Below the pieces are notes generated by a model that was given only the letters and a program-made list of their open reading frames with translations, did no database searches and was not told the origin of the DNA. A stretch of DNA of 64,000 nucleotides. Source: Flavobacterium micromati. Its GTDB lineage: Bacteria > Bacteroidota > Bacteroidia > Flavobacteriales > Flavobacteriaceae. Below are positions 62,766-64,000 of this stretch, one piece after another. Each line of letters opens with the position of its first letter. The first letter of the stretch is position 1. The stretch is from positions 150,755 to 214,754 of the forward strand of contig NZ_FQWF01000007.1 of the NCBI RefSeq assembly GCF_900129585.1, read 5' to 3'. Position numbers and translations under genes: made by a program.

Positions 62766-63752
62766 TTATAATCCAACTCCTTCAAATGTTCCGTTTGTAA
62801 TAGTGTGAATAAGCATTCCATTATCATAAACTTGCAAGTTCATTTCGCCTTTAGTTACTTTTTTCCCGTTTATTATTACTTGTTCTTTGATAGTATAACT
62901 ACCCGAAGTTTGAAATTTTTTCCAATCTTCTATTGGATTGTAGTTGGAGTTTGTTGCTCGAAAACTTCCAATATGTTTTTGTAAATCAATTCTGTTTTCG
63001 ATCGTGCTTTGATCAAAACTATAAGTTTTTCCTTTATCCAAATTCCCAAAATTGTTTTTTAAACTAAAAATTGCACGATATCCGTTATTAGAGTAAAAAA
63101 TATGTCGATACGGATTACTACTTAAACTAGGATTGTGGGTTCCAAAGAAATTTGTGCCAGTAAAGAGCAGACCAGAAGTTTCAAATTGCATCGTAGGTAA
63201 AAAAGTATTGCATTTATAATCATCAAGATTGGTAATAGTGACCACTCCCCGAATAAATCTTCGAGCAAAACTACCATTGGCCGCAGCACTAGATCTAGAA
63301 ATAACTTGCAATACTTCGCCACTATATTCAAAATGTACATAGTTTGTCGCTTCGTCATACTTGAAATTTGTTATTTTCATCAATGCAACGGGATTAAAAT
63401 CTGCAGTGTCAAAAAGATTTTGACCTCCTGTGAGAGAGAAGTCTACTAATGTAGCCTTGTGTAGGGCTCCGTTTTTAAGTATATTGAAATCAATGCCAAA
63501 GTGCCCATCAGGCTGATCATAAAGAAATCCGATAGAAAGTCTTTCGCAATCTTTTGTGGCACCCACCCATTTATTGACTAATTTATAGTTTTTATCACCT
63601 AGTTGTATCGTAAATAATCGTTCAGTTGCAGGTTCAACTAGGTCATCGTTGCAAGAAGATATAAAAAAGGCTGCAAATACTGCAACTATTTTTAAAAGAC
63701 CCCTCACAAAGCTATCGCTTTGAGAAGGGATTAAATTTGTTATTTTTACCAT
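62766..63752 (-). CDS. Putative lipoprotein of unknown function
   Basis: A 328-residue lipoprotein with lipobox ISSC (Cys34) after the hydrophobic KIVAVFAAFF. The 300-residue body is beta-rich with no recognised domain. The N-terminal 18 residues (NLIPSQSDSFVRG) are encoded by a palindromic segment (63699-63728, CCCCTCACAAAGC / GCTTTGAGAAGGG) and are not signal-like, so the natural start may have been displaced by a repeat insertion. Convergent with the AraC-type gene. Confidence 0.65.
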   Translation of the reverse strand: MVKITNLIPSQSDSFVRGLLKIVAVFAAFFISSCNDDLVEPATERLFTIQLGDKNYKLVNKWVGATKDCERLSIGFLYDQPDGHFGIDFNILKNGALHKATLVDFSLTGGQNLFDTADFNPVALMKITNFKYDEATNYVHFEYSGEVLQVISRSSAAANGSFARRFIRGVVTITNLDDYKCNTFLPTMQFETSGLLFTGTNFFGTHNPSLSSNPYRHIFYSNNGYRAIFSLKNNFGNLDKGKTYSFDQSTIENRIDLQKHIGSFRATNSNYNPIEDWKKFQTSGSYTIKEQVIINGKKVTKGEMNLQVYDNGMLIHTITNGTFEGVGL

Positions 63753-64000
63753 TGTAATTGAATAGATTATTGGACATTATAATTTCTGGATTCAAAACTA
63801 GATAATACAGAATTATTTTACAAACACTTGTTATCGGAATTACGTGAATTCTGATAAGCTGATATATAAAAAGGTGTTTTTAGACAATTTTTATATACTA
63901 ATTTCTTAAGTACATGACAAAAAACTGAACATATTGTTTTCTAATGAATTAAATCCCGTTAAAAGGAATTTGGATAAATAATCTAATCCATATTTGAATA
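63753..64000. other. Window end, non-coding
   Basis: AT-rich; the only notable part is the 31-bp segment (63821-63851) that copies 60816-60846 with two mismatches. Confidence 0.6.

Overview
The window looks like a chromosomal segment of a Flavobacterium-type bacterium (Bacteroidota). The DNA is AT-rich. Promoters repeatedly show the Bacteroidota -7 box TAnnTTTG (for example before glnS, atpB, purD, tatA and the tRNA-Cys). The genes include a SprE/PorW-like type IX secretion lipoprotein, a secreted enzyme with a type IX C-terminal sorting domain, many Bacteroidota-only DUF families, and an F1Fo ATP synthase operon that lacks atpD and atpC.

Layout. 1-5.9 kb: end of gltX, a HIR-like SPFH membrane protein, a small stress-type membrane operon (YtxH, holin-like, DUF), glnS and folB. 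6.1-10.3 kb: a tRNA-Cys gene whose 3' end plus terminator is repeated nine times in tandem, followed by 3.4 kb of palindrome-based two-level repeats. 10.3-15.5 kb: LysE-type exporter, DUF2807, rnr, DUF2007, a 720-bp AT-rich non-coding block with many DnaA-box-like motifs, and rpiB. 15.5-27.8 kb: a DUF4143 ATPase behind two palindromes, a methyltransferase, tex, an alpha/beta hydrolase, DUF2089 and its membrane partner, tatA, a GH3-family protein and DUF6909. 27.9-32.3 kb: surface polysaccharide genes (UDP-xylose synthase-like, initiating sugar transferase, GT2, CapK-like). 32.4-39.9 kb: purD, upp, a GT9 glycosyltransferase, a HepT/MntA toxin-antitoxin pair and a PaaE-like reductase. 40.0-42.9 kb: decayed PadR and GIY-YIG genes, then a DUF5687 ABC exporter. 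42.9-44.4 kb: a second palindromic repeat array ending in a 200-bp MITE-like element. 44.5-53.3 kb: sprE, bactofilin, atpZ, DUF6168, atpB-E-F-H-A-G. 53.4-56.3 kb: Uma2 and a type IX secreted GHL10-like hydrolase. 56.3-64 kb: an accessory island with two intact double-glycine-leader peptides, a third one frameshifted, a CPBP protease, a DNA-binding protein, two truncated HlyD N-termini, two 34-residue membrane peptides, an AraC-type sensor/regulator and a lipoprotein.

The most unusual parts are the repeat landscapes (tRNA-end/terminator array and two loci sharing the palindrome GTCACGCTGGAAGCGTCTC), the decaying bacteriocin-like island, the HepT/MntA insertion that duplicated a neighbouring gene start, and a G-rich quadruplex/hairpin sequence at the atpG start. 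Domain names come from reading motifs, not from database searches; fine family assignments (DUF numbers) are from memory and should be confirmed with an HMM search.
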